Assembly (NCBI RefSeq): GCF_900112705.1
Contig: NZ_FOMR01000006.1
Coordinates: 159,329 to 223,328 of the forward strand
Reading direction: 5' to 3'
Length of the DNA: 64,000 bases
Origin: Lentibacillus persicus
Lineage (GTDB): Bacteria > Bacillota > Bacilli > Bacillales > Amphibacillaceae
In this document: one piece after another, positions 10,290-20,616 of the stretch
Numbering within the stretch: the stretch's first letter is position 1
Layout: each line of letters begins with the position of its first letter
Program-made: the position numbers and the translations under genes
Notes under the pieces: generated by a model
Told to the model about the DNA's origin: nothing
Seen by the model: only the letters and a program-made list of their open reading frames with translations
The model's database searches: none

Positions 10290-10640
10290 TTACCCTAATG
10301 GCGTTTCACTGATGTGCAGTGCGACCATCAGCCGCCCTTCACGATCGTGTCCTGCTAACAATAGTTGCTTTTCTTTGTGCATCGTCCAGTCAGTTAATCC
10401 CTCTGCATATACCCAGCCCAATTCAGTCTTGAGACCTGCACGGTAACTTTTGCCGTCACCTACGAGTTTTGCCTGAGAGAATTTGACCTTTGCATTACGT
10501 ATATAGGCACCGACATTGTATGCTTTATCGCTGAAATGACTCGCATATGCACCATTGGTTGTTTCCAAATGAATATAAACATCCTTATCAATGTATGATT
10601 CCAATAACTGTTGTACGTTACCATGTTCAATTGGTTTCAT
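10290..10640 (-). CDS. yojF: YojF family protein (DUF1806)
   Basis: A 116-residue protein of the YojF family, found next to the bshB2 deacetylase in Bacillaceae. Its function is not established and a role in bacillithiol metabolism is only guilt by association. The frame is open to 10691; GGGAGG lies 9 bases before the ATG at 10640, giving the same length as B. subtilis YojF. Confidence 0.85.
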   Translation of the reverse strand: MKPIEHGNVQQLLESYIDKDVYIHLETTNGAYASHFSDKAYNVGAYIRNAKVKFSQAKLVGDGKSYRAGLKTELGWVYAEGLTDWTMHKEKQLLLAGHDREGRLMVALHISETPLG

Positions 10641-10806
10641 CTTCACGTTCCTCCCACTAGAAAACCTCTCACTTAAGGGTACCGAAACCATATAACCCCG
10701 TCAAAAGTTTTGTCTGAGTAAATTTTTTTGGCAAGTGCACAATCTTGAACACATAAAGATAATTTCACTTATGAAAAATTAACGTTCCATTTCCTAAAAA
10801 TAAGAG

Positions 10807-10838
10807 GACAGCAGAAAGCTCATAAGCCATCTGCTGTC
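10807..10838 (-). terminator. Hairpin downstream of uvrA
   Basis: A 9-bp perfect stem (GACAGCAGA / TCTGCTGTC) 8 bases after the uvrA stop. The T-rich stretch TTATTTTT follows only after a few bases, so it is a moderate terminator candidate. Confidence 0.55.
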
Positions 10839-10845
10839 GGTTCTA

Positions 10846-13725
10846 TTATTTGGATCCTATTTTTTCACGTTTTTCCATATCAAGTTCCATTCGCTTGCGT
10901 TCTCGCTCCAAAATGGGCTTCAAATAATAGCCTGTGTGGGATTCCTCCTGTTCTGCAACCTCTTCCGGCGTTCCTGTGGCAACAACTTCGCCACCGCCGT
11001 CCCCGCCTTCAGGCCCGATATCGATAATATGATCGGCCGTTTTTATAACATCCAAATTGTGTTCAATAATCAGGACTGTATCACCATTTTCCACAAGCCG
11101 CTGAAGGACATTCATAAGGCGGTGAATGTCATCCGTATGCAGCCCGGTTGTGGGCTCGTCGAGAATATAAAACGATTTGCCGTTTGAGCGGCGGTGAAGT
11201 TCGCTGGCCAGTTTAACACGCTGTGCTTCACCACCGGATAATGTTGTGGCGGGCTGACCCAGTTTTATATAACCCAGCCCGACATCATAAACAGTCTGCA
11301 GTTTCCGTTTGATTTTCGGAATATTTTCGAAAAAATCCAATGCTTCTTCGATCGTCATACCCAGCACATCTGCTATACTTTTTCCTTTATACTTCACTTC
11401 CAGTGTATCGCGGTTATAACGTTTCCCATTACATACTTCACACGGAACATACACATCTGGCAAAAAGTGCATTTCAATTTTGATGATGCCATCCCCGTGG
11501 CATGCTTCACAGCGGCCGCCTTTTACATTAAAACTGAACCGCCCTTTTTTGTAACCGCGAATTTTAGCTTCATTGGTCTGAGCAAAAACATCACGAATAT
11601 TATCAAAGACCCCGGTATATGTTGCCGGGTTTGAGCGCGGTGTCCGGCCGATAGGGGATTGATCGATATCGATCACTTTCTCAATATTGTTAAGTCCGTT
11701 AATCCGTGTATGCTGGCCCGGTTTAACTTTAGCCCGGTTTAATTCTTTGGCCATTGATTTGTATAAAATCTCGTTCACCAATGAACTTTTACCGGAGCCT
11801 GAAACGCCGGTGACTACTGTAAGAAGTCCAAGCGGAAAGGAAACGTCTATATTTTTCAAGTTGTTTTCCTTGGCTCCAACAACTTTAATTTGTTTACGCT
11901 TATTTTGTTTTCGCCGTTTCAGCGGCAGTGGTATATACTTTTCACCAGCCAAATATTGGCCTGTCAATGATGCGCTGTTTTTCTTGACGTTTTCCGGTGT
12001 ATCGTTGGCCACTATGTTACCGCCATGTTCACCGGCGCCTGGTCCGATATCAATCAAATGATCGGCTGCCAGCATGGTATCTTCGTCATGCTCCACAACG
12101 ATTAATGTGTTATCCAGGTCCCGCATCTGCTTCAGTGTGTTAATCAGCCGATTGTTGTCCCTTTGATGCAATCCAATCGACGGTTCATCCAGCACATACA
12201 AAACACCGGTTAAAGCTGAGCCAATCTGTGTGGCAAGGCGAATACGCTGTGCTTCACCACCGGATAACGTTCCCGCTGAACGTGAGAGTGTCAGGTAATT
12301 AAGTCCTACGTTCGCAAGGAAATTCAACCGGTCGTTAATTTCCTTTAAAATCATTTGCGCGATCGTTTCTTCCTTCTCCGACAGCTCAAGACGGTCAAAG
12401 AACTCTTTTGCACCATTAATCGCAAAGTCGGTCACTTCACTGATATGTTTACCGTTTACCAATACTGAAAGGGCTTCTTCTTTAAGCCGGTGGCCATTAC
12501 ACGTCGGGCAAGGTTTATTAGCCATATATTTAGACAATGTCTCCCGTATAAAATCCGAAGACGTTTCACGATATCTGCGGCCAATGTTATTCAGGACACC
12601 CTCAAAATAAATAGCGTTATCCCGCAGTTTTCCAAAATCATTTTTGTAACGGAATCGTATTTTCTCTTTCCCGCTGCCATATAGAATAATATCCATTTCT
12701 TTTTTCGGAAGATCTTTTACAGGAGTGTTCATATCAATATCAAAATGATCACACGCACTTTTTAAAAGCTGTGGATAATATTGGGAACTAATAGGCTCCC
12801 AGGCTGCAATCGCGTGCTGTTTCAAAGTCTTATCCCAGTCCGGAATGACAAGGTCCAAATCCACCTCGAGATTCGTACCAAGCCCATCACAAGTCGGACA
12901 TGCCCCAAACGGACTGTTAAAAGAAAACAAACGCGGTTCCAGATCGCCGACTGAAAAGCCGCAGATTGGGCAAGCATGGTTTTCACTGAACATCAGCTCT
13001 TCTTCACCGATCACATCAACGATAACCTTTCCGTCTCCAAGGCCTAAAGCCGTCTCAATAGAATCACTCAGTCGTCCGGATATGCCTTCTTTTACAATAA
13101 TCCGGTCAATCACAACTTCAATTGAGTGTTTTTTATTTTTATCCAGCTGAATGTCATCGGTGACCTCACGCATTTCCTGATCGACGCGAACGCGAACATA
13201 ACCTTCTTTTTTCAGTTTCTCAATTGTTTCAACGTGCTGTCCTTTGCGACCGGAGACAACCGGGGCAAGTATTTGCATTTTTGTCCGCTCCGGATATTCC
13301 AATATGCGATCGACCATCTGCTGAACCGTCTGTGAGCTTATCTCAATGCCATGTTTAGGACAGGTAGGATGGCCTACCCGGGCAAACAGCAGACGCAAAT
13401 AATCATATATCTCCGTCACGGTGCCTACCGTCGAACGTGGGTTGTTGCTGGTTGTTTTTTGGTCGATCGATATAGCAGGTGATAAACCATCAATTGCATC
13501 GACGTCAGGCTTATCCATTTGTCCTAAAAATTGCCGCGCGTAGGCAGACAGGGATTCCACATACCGGCGCTGTCCTTCTGCATAAACCGTGTCAAAAGCG
13601 AGAGACGATTTGCCTGAACCGGAGAGTCCTGTCAACACGACAAATTTATTTTTAGGGATGGAGACATCTATATCTTGCAGATTATGTGCGCGGGCACCTT
13701 GAATTTTTATTTCTTTACTTGGCAT
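10846..13725 (-). CDS. uvrA: UvrABC excinuclease subunit A
   Basis: Damage-recognition ATPase of nucleotide excision repair. Two ABC modules are visible: Walker [10 protein letters not shown] near residues 32-40 and GVSGSGKSS near 640, two LSGGEAQR signatures and paired CxxC zinc modules (CPTC, CEAC). About 959 residues, normal. The frame is open to 13791, but the protein should begin [16 protein letters not shown] at 13725, preceded by GGAAGGA. It follows uvrB by 58 bases in one operon under the LexA box at 15839. Confidence 0.96.
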   Translation of the reverse strand: MPSKEIKIQGARAHNLQDIDVSIPKNKFVVLTGLSGSGKSSLAFDTVYAEGQRRYVESLSAYARQFLGQMDKPDVDAIDGLSPAISIDQKTTSNNPRSTVGTVTEIYDYLRLLFARVGHPTCPKHGIEISSQTVQQMVDRILEYPERTKMQILAPVVSGRKGQHVETIEKLKKEGYVRVRVDQEMREVTDDIQLDKNKKHSIEVVIDRIIVKEGISGRLSDSIETALGLGDGKVIVDVIGEEELMFSENHACPICGFSVGDLEPRLFSFNSPFGACPTCDGLGTNLEVDLDLVIPDWDKTLKQHAIAAWEPISSQYYPQLLKSACDHFDIDMNTPVKDLPKKEMDIILYGSGKEKIRFRYKNDFGKLRDNAIYFEGVLNNIGRRYRETSSDFIRETLSKYMANKPCPTCNGHRLKEEALSVLVNGKHISEVTDFAINGAKEFFDRLELSEKEETIAQMILKEINDRLNFLANVGLNYLTLSRSAGTLSGGEAQRIRLATQIGSALTGVLYVLDEPSIGLHQRDNNRLINTLKQMRDLDNTLIVVEHDEDTMLAADHLIDIGPGAGEHGGNIVANDTPENVKKNSASLTGQYLAGEKYIPLPLKRRKQNKRKQIKVVGAKENNLKNIDVSFPLGLLTVVTGVSGSGKSSLVNEILYKSMAKELNRAKVKPGQHTRINGLNNIEKVIDIDQSPIGRTPRSNPATYTGVFDNIRDVFAQTNEAKIRGYKKGRFSFNVKGGRCEACHGDGIIKIEMHFLPDVYVPCEVCNGKRYNRDTLEVKYKGKSIADVLGMTIEEALDFFENIPKIKRKLQTVYDVGLGYIKLGQPATTLSGGEAQRVKLASELHRRSNGKSFYILDEPTTGLHTDDIHRLMNVLQRLVENGDTVLIIEHNLDVIKTADHIIDIGPEGGDGGGEVVATGTPEEVAEQEESHTGYYLKPILERERKRMELDMEKREKIGSK

Positions 13726-13783
13726 GAACGGGTCATCCTTCCACTTTGCTTGATAGTATTCTTCCGAAAGAAGCGCAGACAAC

Positions 13784-15769
13784 TCAAGCACTTTCAGCTT
13801 TTAGCTCAAGTACAATATCCCGAAGCTCGGCGGCTCTTTCGAAATCAAGCGCTTTTGCAGCTTCTTTCATTTCCTTTTCCATACTGTCGATCATTTTTTC
13901 TTTTTCGTTTTTTGTCATTTTGCTGACATCCGTTTTCTTGCTTTCATAGTTTTCCACATCTTCAGCCGCAACTGTTGCCTGGATAACATCCCTGACTTCT
14001 TTCCGGATCGTCGTCGGTGTAATGTTGTGCTTTTCATTATAGGCCATCTGTTTCTCACGACGCCGGTTCGTTTCGTCAATGGCAACTTGCATGGAGTTTG
14101 TTATTTTATCGCCATACATAATAACTTCTCCATTTTCGTTTCGGGCGGCTCGTCCCATTGTCTGAATAAGCGACCGCTCAGAGCGCAGGAAGCCCTCTTT
14201 ATCGGCATCCAGAATGGCCACAAGCGAAACTTCCGGAATATCCAGCCCTTCCCGCAGGAGATTGATGCCAACGATGACATCATATTTACCGACACGTAAA
14301 TCGCGGATAACTTCAATTCGCTCGAGCGTTTTTATTTCCGAATGCAAATAAGCAACTTTCATACCTATTTCTTTCAGGTAATCGGTCAAGTCTTCGGACA
14401 TTTTTTTCGTTAATGTGGTAACGAGCACACGTTCATTCCGCTCTGAACGTTTTCTGATTTCTTCTATCAGGTTATCGACCTGACCGTCAATTGGCCGGAC
14501 GTCCACTTCAGGGTCCAATAGCCCGGTCGGACGGATAATCTGTTCAGTCACCTCAGGAGCATGTTCGCGTTCGTATGGACCTGGTGTCGCTGAGACATAA
14601 ATAAGCTGGTTTGTTGCTTTTTCAAATTCCTCAAACTGTAAAGGGCGGTTATCAAGCGCAGAAGGCAGACGAAAACCATGGTCAACCAGTACTTGTTTGC
14701 GGGCTTTGTCGCCGTTGTACATCCCTCTAATTTGCGGCAATGTCACATGTGATTCATCTATAACACATAGAAAATCATCCGGAAAGAAATCAAGCAATGT
14801 GTATGGAGTTGAGCCGGGTTCACGAAACGTCAAATGACGTGAATAGTTTTCAATACCTGAACAAAACCCCATTTCCTGCATCATTTCCAAATCATAATTT
14901 GTACGCTGCTCGAGCCGCTGCGCTTCCAGCAGTTTGTCTTCACCGCGCAGCTCAGCCAACTGTTCCTGCAGCTCATTTTCAATATTTTTGATTGCTTTTT
15001 TCAGTTTTTCTTCACGCGTCACAAAGTGTGAAGCAGGGAAAATGGCAACGTGTTCCCTGTCGCCGATTATTTCACCAGTCAGTGCATCAACTTCCCGGAT
15101 ACGGTCGATTTCATCACCAAAAAATTCAATACGCATGCAGTGTTCTTCCCGTGATGCCGGGATAACCTCTACTGAATCGCCGCGAACCCGAAAAGTACCG
15201 CGCTGAAAATCGATGTCATTCCGCGCATATTGAATATCGACCAAGTCACGCAGAAGCTGATCGCGATCCTTTTCCATTCCCATTCTTAACGAAAGCACCT
15301 GACTCTCATATTCTTCCGGAGAGCCCAAACCATAGATACATGATACACTGGACACAATCAGCACATCACGCCGTTCAATCAATGCAGAGGTTGCCGAGTG
15401 TCTCAATTTATCAATCTCGTCGTTAATACTGGCATCTTTCTCTATAAACGTATCAGTAGAAGGAACATACGCTTCAGGCTGATAATAATCATAATAACTG
15501 ACAAAGTATTCCACAGCGTTATTAGGAAAATACTCTTTAAATTCACTGTAGAGTTGTCCTGCCAATGTTTTATTATGGGCAATCACCAGCGTCGGACGGT
15601 TTATTTCAGTTATAGCATTTGAAACTGTAAATGTTTTTCCTGTACCGGTTGCGCCCAATAATGTCTGATGACGCTGACCGGCTTTCACCTTTTCAACAAT
15701 ATCTTTGATTGCTTCAGGCTGGTCCCCGCTGGGTTCGTAATTGGCCACCAGTTCGAATTTATTTTCCAA
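13784..15769 (-). CDS. uvrB: UvrABC excinuclease subunit B
   Basis: DNA helicase-like subunit that verifies lesions and loads UvrC. The Walker [10 protein letters not shown] is near residues 38-46 and the beta-hairpin [10 protein letters not shown] near 92. The helicase motifs include SVSCIYGLG, and the C-terminal UVR motif (FERAAELRD) is present. 661 residues, normal. It starts with TTG at 15769, with GGAGG 9 bases upstream and no better start nearby. First gene of uvrBA. Confidence 0.96.
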   Translation of the reverse strand: MENKFELVANYEPSGDQPEAIKDIVEKVKAGQRHQTLLGATGTGKTFTVSNAITEINRPTLVIAHNKTLAGQLYSEFKEYFPNNAVEYFVSYYDYYQPEAYVPSTDTFIEKDASINDEIDKLRHSATSALIERRDVLIVSSVSCIYGLGSPEEYESQVLSLRMGMEKDRDQLLRDLVDIQYARNDIDFQRGTFRVRGDSVEVIPASREEHCMRIEFFGDEIDRIREVDALTGEIIGDREHVAIFPASHFVTREEKLKKAIKNIENELQEQLAELRGEDKLLEAQRLEQRTNYDLEMMQEMGFCSGIENYSRHLTFREPGSTPYTLLDFFPDDFLCVIDESHVTLPQIRGMYNGDKARKQVLVDHGFRLPSALDNRPLQFEEFEKATNQLIYVSATPGPYEREHAPEVTEQIIRPTGLLDPEVDVRPIDGQVDNLIEEIRKRSERNERVLVTTLTKKMSEDLTDYLKEIGMKVAYLHSEIKTLERIEVIRDLRVGKYDVIVGINLLREGLDIPEVSLVAILDADKEGFLRSERSLIQTMGRAARNENGEVIMYGDKITNSMQVAIDETNRRREKQMAYNEKHNITPTTIRKEVRDVIQATVAAEDVENYESKKTDVSKMTKNEKEKMIDSMEKEMKEAAKALDFERAAELRDIVLELKAESA

Positions 15770-15838
15770 ATCGAAAAACCTCCGTTCATAGCTCTATATC
15801 TATTCTATCATATTCTTTTTGATATTTTAACTGATAAG

Positions 15839-15852
15839 CGAACAAATATTCG
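15839..15852 (-). promoter_or_regulatory. LexA (DinR) SOS box of uvrBA
   Basis: CGAACAAATATTCG matches the Bacillus SOS consensus CGAACRNRYGTTYG at 13 of 14 positions. On the minus strand it lies just upstream of a TTAAAA-17-TAGAAT promoter and about 70-80 bases before uvrB, the known position of SOS control of uvrBA in B. subtilis. Confidence 0.8.
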
Positions 15853-15935
15853 ATTGTGTTAATTATGGCCTTCTTCTATCCATTTTACCCGATGTAACAT
15901 ATAAAAATCATTCACAAAGGGTTCATACCAACAGG

Positions 15936-15964
15936 TTGTTTCATGGTATAAGCTGACTTATAAT
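15936..15964 (+). promoter_or_regulatory. SigA-type promoter of the 15997 lipoprotein gene
   Basis: TTGTTT and a perfect TATAAT separated by 17 bases, ending 32 bases before the ATG. Confidence 0.7.
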
Positions 15965-15996
15965 CAAATTAGAGCGATACAGAAAGGAAATGGTTT

Positions 15997-16446
15997 ATGC
16001 GAAAAATAATGATAGCAGTGTTGATTTTATTGATCAGTATTCTTGCTGCATGCGGGCAAAATGAAGAAACAGGGAATGACACGACAGAGACTGATACAAC
16101 AATACCAATTGAGGCCGATTTGGAAGTTGCTGAACAAGCAGAAAAAGATGAAGAGGTTACCTTTACAGTTACCGTAACGCAAGATGGAGAAACCATTTCA
16201 GACGCCAATGAAGTAACGTTTGAAATCTGGGAAGACGGCAATAAAGAAGAAAGTGAAATGATTGAGGCTGATAATGCCGGCGATGGTAAATATACAGTGG
16301 AAAAATCGTTCGACACAGATGCTGTCTACCACGTTCAGTCACATGTAACGGCACGAACAATGCATACGATGCCGGTTAAGCAAATTGCAATAGGGGGAGC
16401 AGAAGCCGAGACCCAATCAAGCGAGGACAAACAATCGGAAAGCTGA
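15997..16446 (+). CDS. Lipoprotein with YtkA/FixH-like domain
   Basis: A 149-residue secreted lipoprotein. The signal peptide ends in the lipobox LAAC with cysteine at residue 19. The mature part is acidic and resembles the YtkA-like beta-sandwich domain (FTVTVTQDGETISDANEV). Such domains are often found near respiratory or copper proteins. Here it lies about 2.7 kb from nirK and divergently from uvrB, so a functional link is not shown. AGAAAGGAAA precedes the ATG. The serine/glutamate-rich tail is probably disordered. Confidence 0.75.
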   Translation: MRKIMIAVLILLISILAACGQNEETGNDTTETDTTIPIEADLEVAEQAEKDEEVTFTVTVTQDGETISDANEVTFEIWEDGNKEESEMIEADNAGDGKYTVEKSFDTDAVYHVQSHVTARTMHTMPVKQIAIGGAEAETQSSEDKQSES

Positions 16447-16476
16447 CTGGAGGTTAATAGCTTCCGACAATAGGTG

Positions 16477-17577
16477 TTAATCGTTTTCGATTAATCCACC
16501 TAACAGTTCTGACAACGGACGCTTATCGAGTTGCCGGTGATAAGCGTCAACACTGTCTTCATACGTTTTTCGTCGCTGTTTATCCGTGAAAAACTGTAAC
16601 ACCTGTTCTTCCAAATATCTGTCCTTATCCAGTACTACAGCTGTACCCATGCGCGCCATTTCCCCGGCGTTGATCCGTTCCTGGCCTGGCAGCGGATCAT
16701 ATAAAAATAACGGTTTTCGCTTCACGAGACATTCACTGATTGTCACCCCTCCAGGCTTTGTAATTACTGCATCAACAGTATTGTACAATCGATCCATGTC
16801 TGCTTTGTTTGCGATGTAAGGGACTGGCGTTATGGATTTGTTCGCAGCCTGAAGCAACTTCTCATATAAGTCATTATTTTTCCCACACAAAATATAATAA
16901 TGAACCTTGTCTGACTTAAGTTCAGAAGCGATATTTCGGAGTGCACCTGCCCCAAGGCTTCCGCCTGTTACAAGTATTCTCACAAGCCCCCGCCGATCTG
17001 CTGCTCTTGCCTCTTTTTGAAACGAGCCGGCAACAGGTACACCTGTTACATATACCGCTTCCGGTTTGACACCTTTTGAAATTAAAAATTCTTTCACGTG
17101 CACTGTGGGAGCTAAATGGTAATCAATCCCTTCTATGCCCCAGAGATGATTAATAAAGTAGTCCGTATACACATTGACCGTGACAGAAGACAATGCGTGC
17201 TTTCGTTTTAAGACACTCGCCATATTGGACGGCAATGCATGCGTACAAAACAATGTGTGGGCATTCTGCTGGTCGAGCAGGCGCTTGAAAAAATACATAA
17301 ACATAGCTTCATAAACGTAACTGCGGTTATGGCGCGGTTCTTTGTCATACGCAGCAAACTTGTACAGCCAATCATATGAATTCGGAAAGTATTTAATCCA
17401 GTTTAAGTAAGCTGAGGAAATCACTTTCTCAAACAGGCCATAGCTATACGACAAAATATCCACTTTGTCACACCACACATCGCTCCGGCAGGTTTCAATT
17501 TCCTCCATTAACGCATCTGCCACATGATGATGCCCTGTCGGCAGTTGCATAAACGGCAAAAATAAGGCTCTTTTCAT
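16477..17577 (-). CDS. ykoN: GT28-type glycosyltransferase (MGDG synthase/UgtP family, YkoN-like)
   Basis: A 366-residue relative of monogalactosyldiacylglycerol synthase and the UgtP glycolipid glucosyltransferase. The start motif LPTGHHHVADAL corresponds to the GxGH acceptor-binding loop, and the C-terminal VITKPGGVTISECL is the nucleotide-sugar site. It probably glycosylates a membrane lipid; the acceptor is unknown. The start is set at 17577, after GGAGATGAG, rather than the open end at 17613. It neighbours ykoQ and ykoP, as in B. subtilis; the symbol rests on that. Confidence 0.78.
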   Translation of the reverse strand: MKRALFLPFMQLPTGHHHVADALMEEIETCRSDVWCDKVDILSYSYGLFEKVISSAYLNWIKYFPNSYDWLYKFAAYDKEPRHNRSYVYEAMFMYFFKRLLDQQNAHTLFCTHALPSNMASVLKRKHALSSVTVNVYTDYFINHLWGIEGIDYHLAPTVHVKEFLISKGVKPEAVYVTGVPVAGSFQKEARAADRRGLVRILVTGGSLGAGALRNIASELKSDKVHYYILCGKNNDLYEKLLQAANKSITPVPYIANKADMDRLYNTVDAVITKPGGVTISECLVKRKPLFLYDPLPGQERINAGEMARMGTAVVLDKDRYLEEQVLQFFTDKQRRKTYEDSVDAYHRQLDKRPLSELLGGLIEND

Positions 17578-17640
17578 CGTCTCATCTCCATTCAACAGCT
17601 TGCTTGGCTTCAATTACCAATGATTCCAGCCTTCATCAGA

Positions 17641-17649
17641 TGCTATAAT
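17641..17649 (+). promoter_or_regulatory. Extended -10 promoter of ykoQ
   Basis: TGCTATAAT is a full extended -10, 24 bases before the ATG of ykoQ. No clear -35 is present at the expected distance. Confidence 0.55.
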
Positions 17650-17672
17650 TTTGGTTGGAGAGGGGTCATAAA

Positions 17673-18536
17673 ATGATAAATGCCATCATCGTATTTATGA
17701 TAGGATATATCGGTTATTTCCTATTTAAAGCATACAAAAATACACACGATATACAGATTAATAAAGTTAATGCCATTAATGAAGATGCTGAGGACCTCCC
17801 TACGTTGTCCATCCTTCATCTGTCGGATCTCCATCTAGAAAACATCTCATTAACACCAGCACAGCTTGCCGATAAACTAAAAAAAGAATCGGTTGATATG
17901 ATTGCATTGACCGGCGATTTTCTGGATCGAAAACGAAGCATTCCTAAATTGCTTCCTTATTTAAACGTTTTGCGTGAAATGGCGCCTGCATATGGGATAT
18001 ACGCCGTCCTGGGCAACCATGACTATGTACTGAAAGGCCAGGAATTAAATTATCTTATTAACCTATTGACGAAAAACAACGTTCGCGTTTTGCAAAATAA
18101 CAGTGAACACTTTTCGGTTAATGGGCATCGTATAAATATCATCGGCATTGACGACTACAGCACAAATCGCAGCGACCTGCGCAAAGCTTATCAAAATCTG
18201 CAGGCCGGAACGAATATCGTTCTCACCCACGATCCGAACGTCATTCTTGAAATGCAAGACTATCCGTTTGATTACTTGATGGCAGGTCATTTTCACGGCG
18301 GTCAGATCTGCTATCCTAAGGCATACCATCTTGTTAAAATGGGCAAGCTCGCCAAGCAAAATATCGTTAAAGGATTGCATCGTCAGAACCAATCACTCTT
18401 CTATATAAGTGAGGGGCTTGGACAAACAGGGCTCAATATACGTATTGGCTCGCGACCTGAAATAACTTTTCATAACGTTCCTTTCAGTCGTAAATCTTCC
18501 GTTCAGAGTGGCTCAACAGCCGATTCGCTGACATAA
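17673..18536 (+). CDS. ykoQ: Membrane-anchored metallophosphoesterase (YkoQ-like)
   Basis: Calcineurin-like phosphoesterase of the YaeI/YkoQ type with one N-terminal membrane segment (residues about 2-20). All metal-binding motifs are present in order: HLSDLH, TGDFLD, GNHD, THDPN and GHFHGGQ. Relatives include a UDP-diacylglucosamine-type phosphohydrolase, but the substrate here is unknown. ATG at 17673 follows GGAGAGGGG. 287 residues. Its last 53 bp overlap the 3' end of the convergent ykoP gene. Confidence 0.85.
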   Translation: MINAIIVFMIGYIGYFLFKAYKNTHDIQINKVNAINEDAEDLPTLSILHLSDLHLENISLTPAQLADKLKKESVDMIALTGDFLDRKRSIPKLLPYLNVLREMAPAYGIYAVLGNHDYVLKGQELNYLINLLTKNNVRVLQNNSEHFSVNGHRINIIGIDDYSTNRSDLRKAYQNLQAGTNIVLTHDPNVILEMQDYPFDYLMAGHFHGGQICYPKAYHLVKMGKLAKQNIVKGLHRQNQSLFYISEGLGQTGLNIRIGSRPEITFHNVPFSRKSSVQSGSTADSLT

Positions 18537-19035
18537 ATAAATAACTGGGAGAAGCATCGCAAGGACGCTCTGCAATAAAATTAATGAATCGACATGTGAA
18601 TTGTTTAAACAGACGATAACAACGACTTTGGATTGAAACTATTTCAAACCCAAGGCGCCGTGTGCCCTTATTTAATGTCGTAATCCCTATTAACGCTTTT
18701 ATTTCATGTTGTCGAGGGTGTTTTTCAATATAATCCGAAAGACAATGCAGGTCATTCCGGACCATGTGGTATAGTGCCAATGCACGCTGCAGCTCACTTT
18801 TGTTCCCATTAAGTTCACGAATCATCCGAACGTTATGCAAGTGAATTTTCAATAATAGATCGTTTTTTCGTATCGTTGTGCCGTCCTTCAAGATTACTGG
18901 TGAGCCTTTGTATTTCGTTAACCTGACACGGAATAACGTCTTATTCTGGTTATGATCTGTGACATGATGCAATCTTGTAAAAATGTAGTAAACGGGGTCT
19001 AGCGTGTTCCATATTGCAAGCAAATAGTTTTTCAT
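18484..19035 (-). CDS. ykoP: YkoP-like protein
   Basis: A 183-residue protein resembling B. subtilis YkoP in length, N-terminus (LLAIWNTLDPVYYIFTRLHHV) and location next to ykoQ/ykoN. No catalytic motif is recognised. It is basic and cysteine-poor, with a hydrophobic C-terminal region. Convergent with ykoQ, sharing 53 bp at the 3' ends. The function is unknown. Confidence 0.7.
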   Translation of the reverse strand: MKNYLLAIWNTLDPVYYIFTRLHHVTDHNQNKTLFRVRLTKYKGSPVILKDGTTIRKNDLLLKIHLHNVRMIRELNGNKSELQRALALYHMVRNDLHCLSDYIEKHPRQHEIKALIGITTLNKGTRRLGFEIVSIQSRCYRLFKQFTCRFINFIAERPCDASPSYLFMSANRLLSHSERKIYD

Positions 19036-19118
19036 GCCAATTCCCTTTTCTTTAACTGGATTGCTTTTTTAGTCTGCTTAGCCCGCCAGAAATTATTAAA
19101 GGTATTTTAAACCAAACG

Positions 19119-19150
19119 AAAAACCCGGATTTTTGCAAAACCGGGCTTTT
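19119..19150 (-). terminator. Terminator of nirK
   Basis: Stem GCCCGG/CCGGGT flanked by AAAA and TTTTT (AAAACCCGG ... CCGGGCTTTT on the plus strand), 28 bases after the nirK stop. Confidence 0.8.
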
Positions 19151-19177
19151 CTAATTGACATCTGTGATTGTGCCGTT

Positions 19178-20218
19178 TTATTCAGTTACGATCAGTTTAC
19201 CGACGCCGCCTTTTTGTACATGGTTGAACTGGTGTGTGACGAACTTATATGTTCCAGGTTCTTTTACTATGAATTCTACAACTGCTCCGCCGCTCGCCGG
19301 TAGACCAACCGTTTGCATCCCTTCTTGATGATTGGCAGGATTGCCGTCGATGTAAACATCATCAAACAGTGTCCCGATGACATGGAAGCTGCTCATTTCA
19401 TTAGGCCCCACATTGTTAATATAGAAGCGGACTTTATCGCCAACTTTTGCCTTTAATGGTTCATCAATCAATGCACCGACTGTGCCATTGGTGTTTGGCT
19501 GTCCATCATGCAAAGCCTTTGAAGAAAGAACAACTTGAGATGGTTCTTCATTTGTCATATTATCAAGATCATTATATTTATACCATTCGTTTTGGATAAT
19601 GACATATTCCTGATCAACTTCATCATCGGTTGGATAACCATCATCAGGCTGAACGATAATGACGCCATGCATGCCATTTGCGATGTGAGAAAGTACGGGA
19701 TCAGTGCCGCAATGATACATGAAAACTCCCGGGTTTGATGCTTCATAAACAAACGTTCCTTCTTCATTTGGCGCTACGTCCGCAAACCCTTTGTCCGGCG
19801 CGGTGTGGACCGCATGAAAGTCCATACTGTGCGGGATCGATGGGTCCATATTATCCAATGTGAAATGAATGGTATCGCCTTCGTTCACAACAACCAGCGG
19901 CCCAGGGGCTTCACCGTTAAATGTCCACGCTTTATAGTTATAGCCATCATCGATTTCGATATCGGTGATTTGAGCTGTCATGTTAACGTAAACGTCACTT
20001 CCATCGCGTTCGATATCAAGTGGTGTTGGTTCGTGGTTAATGGCTTCATGGGCCTTAATAACCTCAGGTCCTTCTTCAGCGCTTGCTTTTTCAACCGAAG
20101 CATCCAAATCCTCCGATACATCTTTTTGCCCCTCACCATTCTCTCCCGAACAAGCAGCTAACAACAAGACCACAACACTCATCATAATTATCGCTAAAAT
20201 CCCTCGGCGGTTAAACAT
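19178..20218 (-). CDS. nirK: Copper-containing nitrite reductase NirK (lipoprotein)
   Basis: Periplasm-facing, membrane-anchored enzyme reducing nitrite to NO. From the ATG at 20218 (after GAGGTGATTGAA; the frame is open to 20272) it has a signal peptide with lipobox LAAC, cysteine 23. Type 1 copper ligands are H130, C170, H178 and M183 (MYHCGTDPVLSHIANGMHG). Type 2 ligands are H135, H169 and H329 (THQF). The catalytic aspartate D133 (SMDFH) and histidine H279 (SSFHVIG) are also present. Two cupredoxin domains, 346 residues. A monocistronic gene with its own Fnr-type box, next to the NO reductase-like operon that would consume its product. Confidence 0.92.
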   Translation of the reverse strand: MFNRRGILAIIMMSVVVLLLAACSGENGEGQKDVSEDLDASVEKASAEEGPEVIKAHEAINHEPTPLDIERDGSDVYVNMTAQITDIEIDDGYNYKAWTFNGEAPGPLVVVNEGDTIHFTLDNMDPSIPHSMDFHAVHTAPDKGFADVAPNEEGTFVYEASNPGVFMYHCGTDPVLSHIANGMHGVIIVQPDDGYPTDDEVDQEYVIIQNEWYKYNDLDNMTNEEPSQVVLSSKALHDGQPNTNGTVGALIDEPLKAKVGDKVRFYINNVGPNEMSSFHVIGTLFDDVYIDGNPANHQEGMQTVGLPASGGAVVEFIVKEPGTYKFVTHQFNHVQKGGVGKLIVTE

Positions 20219-20348
20219 TTCAATCACCTCTGTATGATTTTTGATAAGCCTAACCATCCGGTTTGTTTTCATCCTTACTGTTATCTGCCCTAAGCGAATG
20301 GTTCATCTTATCTCTGACTATAGTTTACGATGATTGAGTAGTCACACC

Positions 20349-20364
20349 TGTGATTCAGGTCACT
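20349..20364 (-). promoter_or_regulatory. Fnr/Crp-type box upstream of nirK
   Basis: Minus strand AGTGA-CCTGAA-TCACA matches the Fnr palindrome TGTGA-N6-TCACT (9 of 10 half-site bases as an inverted match). Its centre is 29.5 bases from a TAAACT -10 candidate (20327-20322), a class II activator spacing; TATAGT lies 5 bases further. The gap 20219-20616 holds only this site, promoter elements and a terminator. Confidence 0.75.
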
Positions 20365-20535
20365 TAATACCTGCTCAGTTATGAACAATTTATGTCGGAA
20401 GTAATTATAGTATTAAATTATTATGACAGTAATTGAAAGCCTTTTTTCCACTATGGATATTGTGAAAAACATTATATATAAAATTCCATTTATTTACATA
20501 TTAATAAAACAAAACACCGGGGTAAAATAAAGGAA

Positions 20536-20574
20536 AAAGACGAACGATTATTAGACTTCTAATCGTTCGTCTTT
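20536..20574 (-). terminator. Terminator of the NO reductase-like operon
   Basis: A 13-bp perfect stem (AGACGAACGATTA / TAATCGTTCGTCT) with flanking A and T runs, about 43 bases after the last gene of the operon. The arm sequence recurs as an inverted pair in the repeat at 35466-35700. Confidence 0.88.
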
Positions 20575-20616
20575 TAATGTTGAGAATTTAGATTATCACC
20601 ACCCAACGCCCACCTT

